From the NCBI GenBank assembly GCA_023457895.1, contig JAEXAY010000021.1, positions 62,001 through 126,000 of the forward strand: a stretch of DNA of 64,000 nt. The letters are read 5' to 3'. The number at the start of each line of letters is the position of its first letter. Position 1 is the stretch's first letter. The stretch is from Pseudomonadota bacterium (GTDB taxonomy: Bacteria; Pseudomonadota; Alphaproteobacteria; Sphingomonadales; Sphingomonadaceae). Below the pieces are notes generated by a model that saw nothing but the letters and a program-made list of their open reading frames with translations, was not told where the DNA came from and did not search any database. A program made the position numbers and the translations under genes. Of the stretch, positions 51,291 to 59,911 are shown piece after piece.

Positions 51291-52871
51291 CTAACGTGCA
51301 GGCGTTGGCGGCAAAACCAATAGCTCGGGCGCAGACTTCACCTGCGGGTCAAGCGGGGCGGCCTCGGGTTTGCGCTGCAATCTCAGGTAAGCGGCAGCAA
51401 ATCCGAAAAGCGCGAACAGGTAAATCGCGGGGCGCGTACCGAATGAGGTGAAAAACAGCATCTCCATCAGCATCAGCAAGGCTGCAAAGATGAAAACACC
51501 CGCTTCCACATCACGTTTTTGGGGGCCGGCAAATCGGCCAGTGCGAAAGATCCTGCCGAGAAAATAGACGAAAGCGCCGGTAAAAATAATCAGCCCGCCA
51601 ATACCCGCAATCAGCATGATCCAGATATAGGCGTTGACGAAATCGATGATGCCTTCGCCCTGGACCAGATCCCGCAGATGGTATCCCAGTTCTGGTACGG
51701 AATAGCCCTGAAGCGGTCGCTTGCTGAACTCCTCCAGACCACGGTCCAGTAGCAACCTGCGGTAATCCGATGATTCGGTCGATGCCCCTGAAAGGCCAAG
51801 GGTTTCCGAAAGATAGGGTGAAAACTGCGCTGCCAGAAACAGGCAGGAGGCAATTCCGCCAATGACAAATATCTTCTGGCCGAGTTGGGTATAACGGCGC
51901 CGCAAAAGGTCGGCGGCAGCGATGGCAATGGACAATCCAATCCATGCCCCCCGGGACTGGGGCGCGATCAACCCTATGACCATCGCCGCCATGACGAGCG
52001 AATAGAGGCCGCGCGTTCGCATGAAATCCCGCGCCAGATACAGGGCGAGGGCACAGACCGCGAGTACCATCGCAACGGATGTCGGCTCGACGAACGGTCC
52101 CCCTGCGCGGATCAGGCCCGCACGCAATTTGACCAGCAGAAGGGTCGGCAACTCATAGTGCCGGTACAAGTCATTATAGACCGGCCAGGCCTTCCAAACC
52201 TCAAACACCAGAATGGCCCCGACCACTATGCCCCCGGCGGCAAGCCATAGCATCGCGGCCCTGAGATCATCGCTGCTGCGCAAGCCGCGGCTGACGATAT
52301 AATAGGGAAGTGCGAGATCGAGCGACACTTCGATCAGCGCGCGGATGTGATTAGACACGCTGGTGCCTCGGGCAAGCGCAAGAGCGACGAGCATGACGAC
52401 CGAAAGTGCCGCGACATCCGGCCCCGCACCGTGCCGGGCCTTGGCGGGACTGAGAAAGATGGCGGCTGCCGCCCCCAGTGCCAGCGCATCATGGACACCG
52501 AATTCAAACAGTTTGAGCGGGCCGATAAACAAGATGTCGTCGAGGCCGGGAAGGAGCAGGAGGCTGAAAAGATAAACCGGGACAATCATCCGGAATCGTC
52601 CCGCCGCCAGTGGCACCCAGAAACACATGATAAAGAGCAGCAACCCGAGCGACGAAAGCGACCACGCCAGCAGCGGCATCGTCACGGCGACCGCGAGCAT
52701 CCGCGCCGCAACGCGATCGCGTACACCGGACTTGAGACAAAACAGGAAGAAACAGACAGCCATCGCGCTGACGGTGCCGACAAAAAGGCTCGGCTTGATG
52801 GTCAGATATCCGCCCAGTACCAGGCGCAAACCCAATGCCGCGGCGGTCAGAATGATGATCGGGACGGGCAT
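51291..52871 (-). CDS. O-antigen ligase/polymerase-like membrane protein
   Basis: 526 residues from ATG 52871, overlapping the upstream stop as TGATG. It has about ten or more transmembrane helices and a large loop with GGPFVEPTSVAMVLAVCALA and LIAPQSRGAWIGLSIAIAAA, as in the Wzy_C/O-antigen ligase superfamily. The role is probably polymerisation of the flipped repeat unit in the periplasmic leaflet. A cytoplasmic Pro-rich tail ends the protein (PLDPQVKSAPELLVLPPTPA). It is translationally coupled to the secreted glycosidase-like gene before it. Confidence 0.85.
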   Translation of the reverse strand: MPVPIIILTAAALGLRLVLGGYLTIKPSLFVGTVSAMAVCFFLFCLKSGVRDRVAARMLAVAVTMPLLAWSLSSLGLLLFIMCFWVPLAAGRFRMIVPVYLFSLLLLPGLDDILFIGPLKLFEFGVHDALALGAAAAIFLSPAKARHGAGPDVAALSVVMLVALALARGTSVSNHIRALIEVSLDLALPYYIVSRGLRSSDDLRAAMLWLAAGGIVVGAILVFEVWKAWPVYNDLYRHYELPTLLLVKLRAGLIRAGGPFVEPTSVAMVLAVCALALYLARDFMRTRGLYSLVMAAMVIGLIAPQSRGAWIGLSIAIAAADLLRRRYTQLGQKIFVIGGIASCLFLAAQFSPYLSETLGLSGASTESSDYRRLLLDRGLEEFSKRPLQGYSVPELGYHLRDLVQGEGIIDFVNAYIWIMLIAGIGGLIIFTGAFVYFLGRIFRTGRFAGPQKRDVEAGVFIFAALLMLMEMLFFTSFGTRPAIYLFALFGFAAAYLRLQRKPEAAPLDPQVKSAPELLVLPPTPAR

Positions 52872-54448
52872 CAGCGTGCTCTCGCCTGAAAATCGCGGAT
52901 CGCTCTTAGCTTGGGCGTCTCGCTGATAGGTTGCCCGGCATATTCCATCAGCCCCCATGCGCCATAATCCGCGATGGGAGCGCTCGACGCATATAGCATC
53001 AGCGCATCACCGCTGCGTTTCTCCCATTCCGACAGATAATTCCGGTAAACCTCGGCCATGCGCGGGTCGCGCTGGATGGCACGGGCCAGCGTTAGATCGG
53101 GCGTGACAAGGTGCTGGCCGCCTTCATAGCCAATGAAACGCTTGCCATGACGAAGCGCGATGACGCGGTTCTGGTCGGTGAACGTCATTGTCGCGTCAAT
53201 CGCGCGCGGCATAGCAGCGAATATGCTGTCCAGCCGAGAGACAGTGTTCCCCTTGAGATCAAGCCAGATATAAGGGGCCGTTGCGAGCGCATCGACCCAA
53301 TCCGCGGTATCGGCATCCTCCAATATCGTGCGCGCGAGATCGGGCCAGGCGTGCTGGCTGGCGGCAACGCGGACAAGCTTCCCCGGCCGGTCGGCGAATA
53401 TCTCTGTCCAGATTTTCATTGTCTGCCGCACCTTCTGGGCATAACGGATCATCTGCGCCCGTTTGGGATCGCCCGCCCCCAGTTTCAATTCCATGCCTTC
53501 GCGCCGCGCCTGTTGTGCGGCGTCGAACATGTCGTTCCAGACTTCATTACCCAGTTCGACATAGACCGTCCGGTCCCGGTGAACCCGGGCATGGACCAGT
53601 TGTGCGAACTGGCGGACATAATCTTCGTCGGCCTGATAGGGCATGAGAAACCAGGGATCAGCGCCAGTCAGGTTGGCAAGATCGGCCATATCCTCGATCG
53701 CCGCACCAGCCGGGCCGGTCTGTGTCGCCGACGCCGGGGTGGTACGGCTCGTCCAATCGACGCGCGCATTGTCATTCGTCTTCTGCCAGTCAAGAAAACG
53801 GACAAGCTTGAAGCCTTTGACAAATTCAAGAAAGGCCGGATGAAAGCGCTCTGTCCTTGCATAGATGGTTTCTCGGCAATCAATGTCGCGAACCGGATCG
53901 CCGGGGTCAGTCTGTCGCAGTTCGATCCAGGCGCCATCTTCGGCCGCATTGACGGGCAACAGCTTGAGCATCAGCGAGCCATCGCCGTGCGACACGAGAT
54001 GCGCGATGCCGCCAGCGCCGATCTCTCCGCGGCCGCGATAGGTGCAGCGCACGGCCGTTTCGCCAAAAGGTGTGGGCGGCAACACCAGCGGCCTTGGCGC
54101 GATCTGGCCGGGTTCGAGATGGCGAACCCAGCCTTGCTTGTCGAGCTGGCTTGCTGGCATCGGCTGCCATTGCTGGCCGTGCGAAGAGAACCACTCGCTC
54201 TGGTTAATGAGATTGAGGTAAACCTGTTGCCGGTTGTAATTGGCGAGACCGAACAGGTTGATGCCCAGCGCGGTTGGTGGCGGCGAAGACCGGATAGCCT
54301 GCCTGTCTGTTCCGGACTGACCGCCAAAGCTGGCGCCTGCAAACGCCGCACCGGCTATCGCCAGCAAGGATGCGAGGATGACGGCACGGGATTTGCCGCT
54401 CCGGCGAGCTGATCGACCCTGTTTCTCCAAATCCACCCGCGCCATCAT
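52871..54448 (-). CDS. Exported glycoside-hydrolase-like protein
   Basis: 525 residues. It has a basic N-terminus followed by a hydrophobic helix (AVILASLLAIAGAAFAGASF), so it is exported or membrane-anchored. The rest suggests a (beta/alpha)8 cellulase-superfamily barrel: INLFGLANYNRQQVYLNLIN, FVKGFKLVRFLDWQKTNDNA, TVYVELGNEVWNDMFDAAQQ (a NE motif typical of clan-A catalytic acid/base) and FIGYEGGQHLV (a second Glu). The exact GH family is not clear. As a TGATG-coupled partner of the polymerase-like gene it may trim or release the polysaccharide. Confidence 0.75.
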   Translation of the reverse strand: MMARVDLEKQGRSARRSGKSRAVILASLLAIAGAAFAGASFGGQSGTDRQAIRSSPPPTALGINLFGLANYNRQQVYLNLINQSEWFSSHGQQWQPMPASQLDKQGWVRHLEPGQIAPRPLVLPPTPFGETAVRCTYRGRGEIGAGGIAHLVSHGDGSLMLKLLPVNAAEDGAWIELRQTDPGDPVRDIDCRETIYARTERFHPAFLEFVKGFKLVRFLDWQKTNDNARVDWTSRTTPASATQTGPAGAAIEDMADLANLTGADPWFLMPYQADEDYVRQFAQLVHARVHRDRTVYVELGNEVWNDMFDAAQQARREGMELKLGAGDPKRAQMIRYAQKVRQTMKIWTEIFADRPGKLVRVAASQHAWPDLARTILEDADTADWVDALATAPYIWLDLKGNTVSRLDSIFAAMPRAIDATMTFTDQNRVIALRHGKRFIGYEGGQHLVTPDLTLARAIQRDPRMAEVYRNYLSEWEKRSGDALMLYASSAPIADYGAWGLMEYAGQPISETPKLRAIRDFQARAR

Positions 54449-54640
54449 TCCGTCTCCATCGTCGAACCGGGATAAACTAGCCGGGAACGGCGCCCATCGG
54501 CATTGGGCCTTTTCGGGAAGGATAATCGAGAATCCCGGCGGTTGACTTCAATGCCGGCTTTCCCCAGCCGCCACTTGTCCACGCGATCCCGGATGAAATC
54601 CGCCAAAAGGCATAACACCCGATGTCAGCCCCTCCCCGCT

Positions 54641-54680
54641 TCACAGCCGGAGACCACGCTTCACAGCCGGAAACCACGCT
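54641..54680. repeat. Tandem 20-bp direct repeat across the TagA-type gene stop
   Basis: TCACAGCCGGAGACCACGCT (54641-54660) is followed directly by the same 20-mer with one change (54661-54680). The repeat includes the stop codon of the glycosyltransferase gene, so the sequence encoding its C-terminus is duplicated beyond the stop. It looks like a recent slippage or duplication. Confidence 0.8.
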
Positions 54681-55449
54681 TCCAGTCCCGCATGACTTGC
54701 AGGATGCCGGGACCATCACAGAGATAGCGCCGCCACATTCTCGCCGGGTCCGATACCAGACGGTAAAACCACTCCATCGCGACAAGCCGCATCAGCATGG
54801 GCGCACGCTTCTGTGTTCCGGTGAGAAAATCGAGACTTGCACCGATGCAGAATCCTATACCCCTGCCGCCCCCAGCCTGCTGCACGCGATAAGCGAGTAT
54901 CTCCTGCTGCGGCGACCCGACGGCGAAGAAATTGTAGCGCGCCTTCGCGCCGACAACGAACTGCACCGCTGTTGCGATCTCCACCGGATCACGGATGAAA
55001 CCCATCGGCGGATTGTAATGATACACCCGATTGAGCCCGTAACGTTGTACGAGCATCTGCACCTGCTCCGGATTGGCACCGATGATCGTAACAGGATCGG
55101 CGGGGTGAATGACTTTTTCGAACAGCAAACGCGTGAGGTCGCTTCCGGGAATAACCGGCAGAACAAGACCTGCCTGCCGGGCGAGGAGGGCAAGAATTCT
55201 GCTGTCACACAGGGTCAGCCCGGCGGCACGATAGACAGGCCACAGATCGGAGCGGCTGCGCTGTAGCCGCACCGCATGGTCCACATTGGGTGTCACCACA
55301 TAGGCGAAGGGTGCATCCGCGGGTCTCTGTGCGAGCATTTGGATCACGGACGTTTCCGGCATCGTCGTAAAGTCGAAGTCAATGAACGCGACCGTGGCGG
55401 CATCTTCGTCGGCTGGTGAAAGCATCGGTTGTGCGGACAGTCGCGCCAT
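54661..55449 (-). CDS. WecG/TagA/CpsF-family glycosyltransferase
   Basis: 262 residues. Family blocks are present: FAYVVTPNVDHAVRLQRSRS, LTLCDSRILALLARQAG, IPGSDLTRLLFEK, VTIIGANPEQVQMLV, the signature VGSPQQEILAYRVQQ and GFCIGASLDFLTGTQKRAP. These inverting enzymes add ManNAc-type or glucosyl residues to the lipid-linked primer, usually as the second step after the initiating sugar-phosphate transferase. Here such an initiating enzyme lies 46 kb away (7270) and possibly at the right edge. It is divergent from the EPS export operon. The 212 bp between it and the glycosidase-like gene hold only the tandem repeat. Confidence 0.93.
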   Translation of the reverse strand: MARLSAQPMLSPADEDAATVAFIDFDFTTMPETSVIQMLAQRPADAPFAYVVTPNVDHAVRLQRSRSDLWPVYRAAGLTLCDSRILALLARQAGLVLPVIPGSDLTRLLFEKVIHPADPVTIIGANPEQVQMLVQRYGLNRVYHYNPPMGFIRDPVEIATAVQFVVGAKARYNFFAVGSPQQEILAYRVQQAGGGRGIGFCIGASLDFLTGTQKRAPMLMRLVAMEWFYRLVSDPARMWRRYLCDGPGILQVMRDWKRGFRL

Positions 55450-55749
55450 TGATTGATCTGCTTCCAGGAAGGAGGTGTTAGCAACGCCCGGGAATCAAAC
55501 TCCGGAAACGCCATTATGGCGAATAAAACTGCGCGCTACTGCCCGGCCAATTGCCACCCCATTTTTCCCAATCCGGATCAGGCCCTGATTGCCGCAGGGG
55601 TATCCACGCCGTTATCCGCAGCGCTCGCTTCACCATGCAAATCTACGTCTGAAATCTCCCACCCCCGAAGGCTGGACGGCAATCATCGAATTTCGACGAA
55701 GGCCGCACAGGCCTATGGTCGATTTAGCTCGAATTCAGGAGTCAAGACA
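55450..55749. promoter_or_regulatory. Divergent regulatory region of the EPS export operon, with palindrome CGCCAT-T-ATGGCG
   Basis: 300 bp separate the TagA-type gene from the export gene. A perfect 13-bp palindrome is at 55509-55521. The plus-strand frame is open from 55453, but its translation before the TTG at 55750 does not look like protein, so this part is read as a leader/promoter. No -24/-12 promoter with correct spacing was found. Confidence 0.4.
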
Positions 55750-56406
55750 TTGCCTGCCCAATGCCGTTCATCCCGATGCCAACACGCTCCCGGCCGGACT
55801 GCGGCCGCTTTGGTGGCGGCTTGCACTGTGGCGTTTTCCCCCGTCGCCGCACAGCAAGCACCAACCCCCGCCACCATTGCGGCCAGCAGCCCGCAGGCAC
55901 AGTATCGCGTCAATTCGGGCGATGAGCTGGACATATTCGTCTGGGGCGAGGAGCGAATGCAACGCGCGGTCCGGGTGCAGCCTGACGGCACTTTCGCCTT
56001 CCCCCTGGCGGGCACCATTCGCGCAGTGGGGCGTGACGTGACAGACATAGCCGCGGAAATCCGGGAACGCATCGCCGTCAATTACCGCGACACGGTTCCG
56101 GACGTCACCGTATCGGTGCGCGAGGCCATCGGCACGCGCTTCTATGTGGTGGGCAAGGTCCGCAGTCCGGGCAGTTTCACCAGCGGCACCTCGGTCAATA
56201 TCCTTCAGGCACTCAGCATGGCTGGCGGCACGGCGGAATTTGCTGATCTCAAGAACAGCGTGATCCTGCGTCAAACACCGGCTGGACAGGTCGTCGAGCC
56301 GGTCAAGCTTTCGATGATTTTGAAGGGAGGCCGCGCCCTTGATGCCGGCACCCTATCGACCCCGCTACCCATGCTGTTGAGCGGTGATGTCCTCGTCATC
56401 CCATAG
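55750..56406 (+). CDS. Polysaccharide export protein (Wza/EpsA-like, SLBB)
   Basis: 218 residues from TTG 55750, with CAGGAG nine bp before it; the product starts LPAQCRSSRCQHAPGRTAAA and has a signal peptide ending near SPVAAQQ. The export domain contains YRVNSGDELDIFVWGEERMQ, RAVRVQPDGTFAFPLAGTIR and a VGRDVTDIAAEIRERI helix. An SLBB domain follows (FYVVGKVRSPGSFTSGTSVN, LQALSMAGGTAEFADLKNSV). This is the outer-membrane/periplasmic export channel component of Wzy-dependent and XrtA-linked EPS systems. It overlaps the next gene by about 20 bp. Confidence 0.92.
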   Translation: MPAQCRSSRCQHAPGRTAAALVAACTVAFSPVAAQQAPTPATIAASSPQAQYRVNSGDELDIFVWGEERMQRAVRVQPDGTFAFPLAGTIRAVGRDVTDIAAEIRERIAVNYRDTVPDVTVSVREAIGTRFYVVGKVRSPGSFTSGTSVNILQALSMAGGTAEFADLKNSVILRQTPAGQVVEPVKLSMILKGGRALDAGTLSTPLPMLLSGDVLVIP

Positions 56407-57556
56407 GCGGACAACAAGGCAGTGCTCGGTTGCGCTTCAGGTCCTTGCGGTTGCCGCGGTTTCCTGCACGACCACACAGGGGCAGGCAAAACCGGAGGTC
56501 ACACTGGAAATAGATACGGCCATGCTTTTGTCGGATAATCCTTTTCTGATCCCTGATGAGAATAAGCTGTCCGGAGCGGCCGAAGTCGTCGTGCGGCCCG
56601 AGGTAACCTGGAGCATCGACCCCACAACCACTCTGGATTTTACCGCGGAGACAGGCTTTCGCCAATATCATCGCCGCTACAGCAATTTTGTGACGGGGCT
56701 GGCCGACCTGCAACTGCGCCATCGCCGCAACGAATATCTTACGATTAGCGGGCGGGCGATCTATCGCCGCGAGCTGCTCGCCGACTCTCTGGCCGACAGC
56801 AGCGATTTTGCGATTGATGCCCGCAGTATCAGTGAAAGCTTTGATGTTCGCAGTTCGCTTGCCTGGAGCCCCAATGCGCTCACTACAATCACCGGTGATG
56901 GCGGATGGCGAAAGCTGCGTTATCCCGGGTCAACGCTGCTCGAAACGACCAACGCTTATGACGCCGGTGTCAGTGCCACCCGGCGGCTCAGCGAACGGAC
57001 AACCGCCGGCGTTCGCGCCCACGCGACGACGAGCCGCACATCCGGCGGGGACAAGAGTTCAATCAAATCGCTGAATCTTACCGCGAGCCACCGTTTGGCA
57101 CAGCATTGGCAGGGAGATATCCAGATCGGCGTCGAGTGGAGCAAACTCGCCGATCCTGTCGCCGGAGGGCGCGAAAGCCGTGCCCGGCTCAACGGCGCCG
57201 CCGCGCTTTGCTATGAAGGCGGGCGGCAAACAGCCTGTCTGCGCGGTGCCCTCCGTTCCGAAGTAAGCGGTTTCGGTGGTCTTCAGCGGGAGGTTTCGAT
57301 CGGCGGCACCTACCGCAGGCAGCTTTCCGAACATGGCGTCGTTGACATCGAGGCAGATTACCGCCGCGCCCGTTTGCCCGGCTATGGCGCGGCCGCGCGC
57401 GTGATGCGGGTTTCGGCGAACTACGAACGCCGTGTGGGACGCAATCTCTATTTCACCCCCGGCATCGCCTACCTGCAGCGCGATCGTCTGGCGGGTGAGA
57501 AAGCCGATGCCTTCATCATCAAGGTCGGCCTGACGATAAGAGGAGATCAACGATGA
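56387..57556 (+). CDS. Outer-membrane beta-barrel protein of the EPS locus
   Basis: 389 residues from ATG 56387; the GTG just before it (56384) is also possible. An exported N-terminus (VALQVLAVAAVSCTTTQGQA) is followed by alternating polar/hydrophobic strands with aromatic ends, such as TTLDFTAETGFRQYHRRYSN, YLTISGRAIYRREL and NLYFTPGIAYLQRDRL, and a C-terminal strand FIIKVGLTIRGDQR. This matches the PEP-CTERM/EPS-associated outer-membrane beta-barrel proteins. It may form part of the secretion pore or anchor. The start lies inside the export gene, and the stop overlaps the chain-length gene (ATGA). Confidence 0.8.
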   Translation: MSSSSHRRTTRQCSVALQVLAVAAVSCTTTQGQAKPEVTLEIDTAMLLSDNPFLIPDENKLSGAAEVVVRPEVTWSIDPTTTLDFTAETGFRQYHRRYSNFVTGLADLQLRHRRNEYLTISGRAIYRRELLADSLADSSDFAIDARSISESFDVRSSLAWSPNALTTITGDGGWRKLRYPGSTLLETTNAYDAGVSATRRLSERTTAGVRAHATTSRTSGGDKSSIKSLNLTASHRLAQHWQGDIQIGVEWSKLADPVAGGRESRARLNGAAALCYEGGRQTACLRGALRSEVSGFGGLQREVSIGGTYRRQLSEHGVVDIEADYRRARLPGYGAAARVMRVSANYERRVGRNLYFTPGIAYLQRDRLAGEKADAFIIKVGLTIRGDQR

Positions 57557-59022
57557 GCGCAGAGCAGGACATGGATGGACTGGGCTTCTATCCACGAGAG
57601 ATCATTACCGCGATCTATCGCCGGCGGCATTGGCTGATCGCCCCCATCATGCTGGGGCTGGCAATCGCTATCGCCGCCATTTTGCTGCAGAAGCCATCCT
57701 ATAAATCGACCGCCAAGCTTCTCATCGACTCGCAGCAAATCCCGACGACCATCGTCGCCTCGCCTCTGGCCAGCATCGCCAATGAACGCATCGCCAAGAT
57801 CAGGGAACAGGTGCTCGGTCATGACAGTCTCGTAGAGTTGGTGCGAGACAATAACCTGTTCCCGGAAGCGCGTGAAAATCTGCCGATGGAAGATGTGCTC
57901 GAGATGACGCGCGAGGCGATCTCCGTTGATCTTCTCAGCGCCAACGAAGGACAGAATAACGCCGGCGGTGCTACCATCGCATTCACCCTTTCCTTCACCT
58001 ACTCCGATCCGGAAACCGCACAGGCGGTGACCCGCCAGCTGACAAATATCTTTCTTGTCGAGGACAAGCGGTTCCGGACCCAGCAAGCCACCGGGACAGC
58101 CGCTTTCCTCGGCCGCCGCGCCGACGAACTGCGCCGCCAGCTTGCCGAGCTCGAAGACAAGAGGCGCAGCGTGGAAGCGCGCTACACCGGAGCCCTTCCC
58201 GGTCAGGTCGCGCTAAGCGCGCAATCCGGCTCTGCGCTCAGGGCCGAAGTGTCGCGCATCGACGCAGAAACCCAGGGCCTGTCGCAGCAGAGTAGCCTGC
58301 TCGCTGCGCGCGCCGAGGAAGACGCCCGTACCCCGCCCGGCGTCGAGGCGCTCCGCCGCGCCGAAGAACGCCTCAACCAGCTGACAGCGGTTTATGCCGA
58401 TTCCTATCCCGAGGTCGCCGCCGCGCGTGCTGCGGTCGAGCGGCAACGCGCTTCGCTCCGGCAGGACGAGGCATCGCGCGGCGATAGCCTCATCCAGCGT
58501 GAAATCGCAGCGAGTCATGCGCGTACCCAAATGTTATCGGCACGCCGCGCCGACCTCATACAGGCGATTGCCGACATGGAGCGCCGCACCGCGCTCGCCC
58601 CTCAGGCGACCTATGAACTCAACATGATCGAGCGGGAATATGAGAATATCCGTCGTCAATATGAGGCGCTCCGGGAAAAGCAGCTCGATGCACAGGTCGC
58701 TGTGACCTTGCAATCGGAAGACAAGGGCGAACGCTTCTCCGTGGTCGACGAGCCGAGCCTGCCCTATCATCATCTCGGCGCGCAGCCGGTCATCATCCTT
58801 CTCGCAGGGCTGTTTTCAGGATTGGCTTTCGGGGTTTTCGCCATCCTCATCTATGATCTTGCGACCGGCACCATCCACGGCGCCGATAGCCTGGCTCGCC
58901 TGCTCCATGCCCCGCCGCTGGGAATCATACCGATAGCCAGACGACCACACCCGCTGACAAGGGCGACGGCATGGTTCACCCGTAGAAAAGCACATCCATC
59001 CACTGCACTCGCAGCCTATTAG
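57553..59022 (+). CDS. EPS chain-length determinant (Wzz/GNVR type)
   Basis: 489 residues. Transmembrane helix 1 is near 28-48 (HWLIAPIMLGLAIAIAAILL), followed by the Wzz-type periplasmic start YKSTAKLLIDSQQIPTTIVA. A long coiled coil spans about 180-400 (ELRRQLAELEDKRRSVEARY, AEERLNQLTAVYADSYPEVA). The GNVR-type segment is TYELNMIEREYENIRRQYEA, and transmembrane helix 2 is near 415-440 (VIILLAGLFSGLAFGVFAIL). It controls polymer length as co-polymerase and pairs with the cytoplasmic ATPase encoded 14 bp downstream. The Walker motifs are absent, so this is the split (Gram-positive-like) arrangement. Confidence 0.92.
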   Translation: MSAEQDMDGLGFYPREIITAIYRRRHWLIAPIMLGLAIAIAAILLQKPSYKSTAKLLIDSQQIPTTIVASPLASIANERIAKIREQVLGHDSLVELVRDNNLFPEARENLPMEDVLEMTREAISVDLLSANEGQNNAGGATIAFTLSFTYSDPETAQAVTRQLTNIFLVEDKRFRTQQATGTAAFLGRRADELRRQLAELEDKRRSVEARYTGALPGQVALSAQSGSALRAEVSRIDAETQGLSQQSSLLAARAEEDARTPPGVEALRRAEERLNQLTAVYADSYPEVAAARAAVERQRASLRQDEASRGDSLIQREIAASHARTQMLSARRADLIQAIADMERRTALAPQATYELNMIEREYENIRRQYEALREKQLDAQVAVTLQSEDKGERFSVVDEPSLPYHHLGAQPVIILLAGLFSGLAFGVFAILIYDLATGTIHGADSLARLLHAPPLGIIPIARRPHPLTRATAWFTRRKAHPSTALAAY

Positions 59023-59036
59023 CATAGGGGGACGTC

Positions 59037-59831
59037 ATGTACGCAGAAGCCGAAATCGGAAATATTGTGCGGTTCGGACCACCGGCCGAAGGCACACCGC
59101 CGGGTTCATCCCATCGCCTTGACCATGACTTGTTACAAAGAAACAATATCGTCGGTTTCGAATCCGCCAGCGAGGACACGCACGCCTTTTCGGTTCTGCG
59201 TTCCCAAGTGCTCAAGCACGCACATGCGAGCGGAGAACAGGTCTTCGCGACGACATCGGTGCAACCAGGTAACGGCAAGACTCATGTCGCGGTGAATCTC
59301 GCGGCGATATTGAGCCGCATCCATCCGACGATACTCGTGGAACTGGATCTTCGGCGGCCGTCGGTCGGCGCGCGCATCGGCCTCCCTTCCGCACACCCCG
59401 GCGTTGAGGATTACCTGTCCGGCCAGGCCCCCTTGCGTGAAACCGCGGTTCGTGTCGAAGGTTTTGACCTTGTCATCCACCGGGCCAGATGCCCGGTTGC
59501 AAATCCGGAAAAACTTCTGGCTTCGGCACGGCTGGCCGACATGATCAACATGATCCGCAACGATGACAGCCATCCGATCTGCATCATCGATACGCCTCCG
59601 GGCGCCATCCACCATGACGACATCATGCTGATTGCCCCGGTGATCGACGGCATCCTCATGGTGGTCGAAGAAGGCCGGACCTCGAAACATTCGCTGGTCG
59701 AAACGATCAGGTCTCTCAGCCCGACACCCGTTATCGGATCCGTGCTGAACCGGTCGATTTCCAGCCCCCGCCAGACCAACGATTATGATTATTATTATGC
59801 CTTACCACTCGATTCCGCTGGCAGATCGTGA
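59037..59831 (+). CDS. Tyrosine-kinase-like ATPase of EPS assembly (CpsD/CapB/BY-kinase)
   Basis: 264 residues. Walker A is TSVQPGNGKTHVAVNLAAIL, Walker A' LVELDLRRPSVGARIGLPS and Walker B CIIDTPPG. The C-terminus carries a tyrosine cluster (NDYDYYYALPLDSAGRS) that would be the autophosphorylation site. In XrtA-type loci this soluble ATPase works with the chain-length protein, the gene directly upstream, to regulate polymerisation by phosphorylation cycles. The Walker A has Asn where Gly or Ser is more usual (PGNGKT). Confidence 0.92.
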   Translation: MYAEAEIGNIVRFGPPAEGTPPGSSHRLDHDLLQRNNIVGFESASEDTHAFSVLRSQVLKHAHASGEQVFATTSVQPGNGKTHVAVNLAAILSRIHPTILVELDLRRPSVGARIGLPSAHPGVEDYLSGQAPLRETAVRVEGFDLVIHRARCPVANPEKLLASARLADMINMIRNDDSHPICIIDTPPGAIHHDDIMLIAPVIDGILMVVEEGRTSKHSLVETIRSLSPTPVIGSVLNRSISSPRQTNDYDYYYALPLDSAGRS

Positions 59832-59911
59832 AGAACGGATCGCGACCACGGCAATGCGGCTCGGCCCTGCACGCGTTGCGCGCCCGTATCCAACCGCGAT
59901 GGCAGCCCTGA

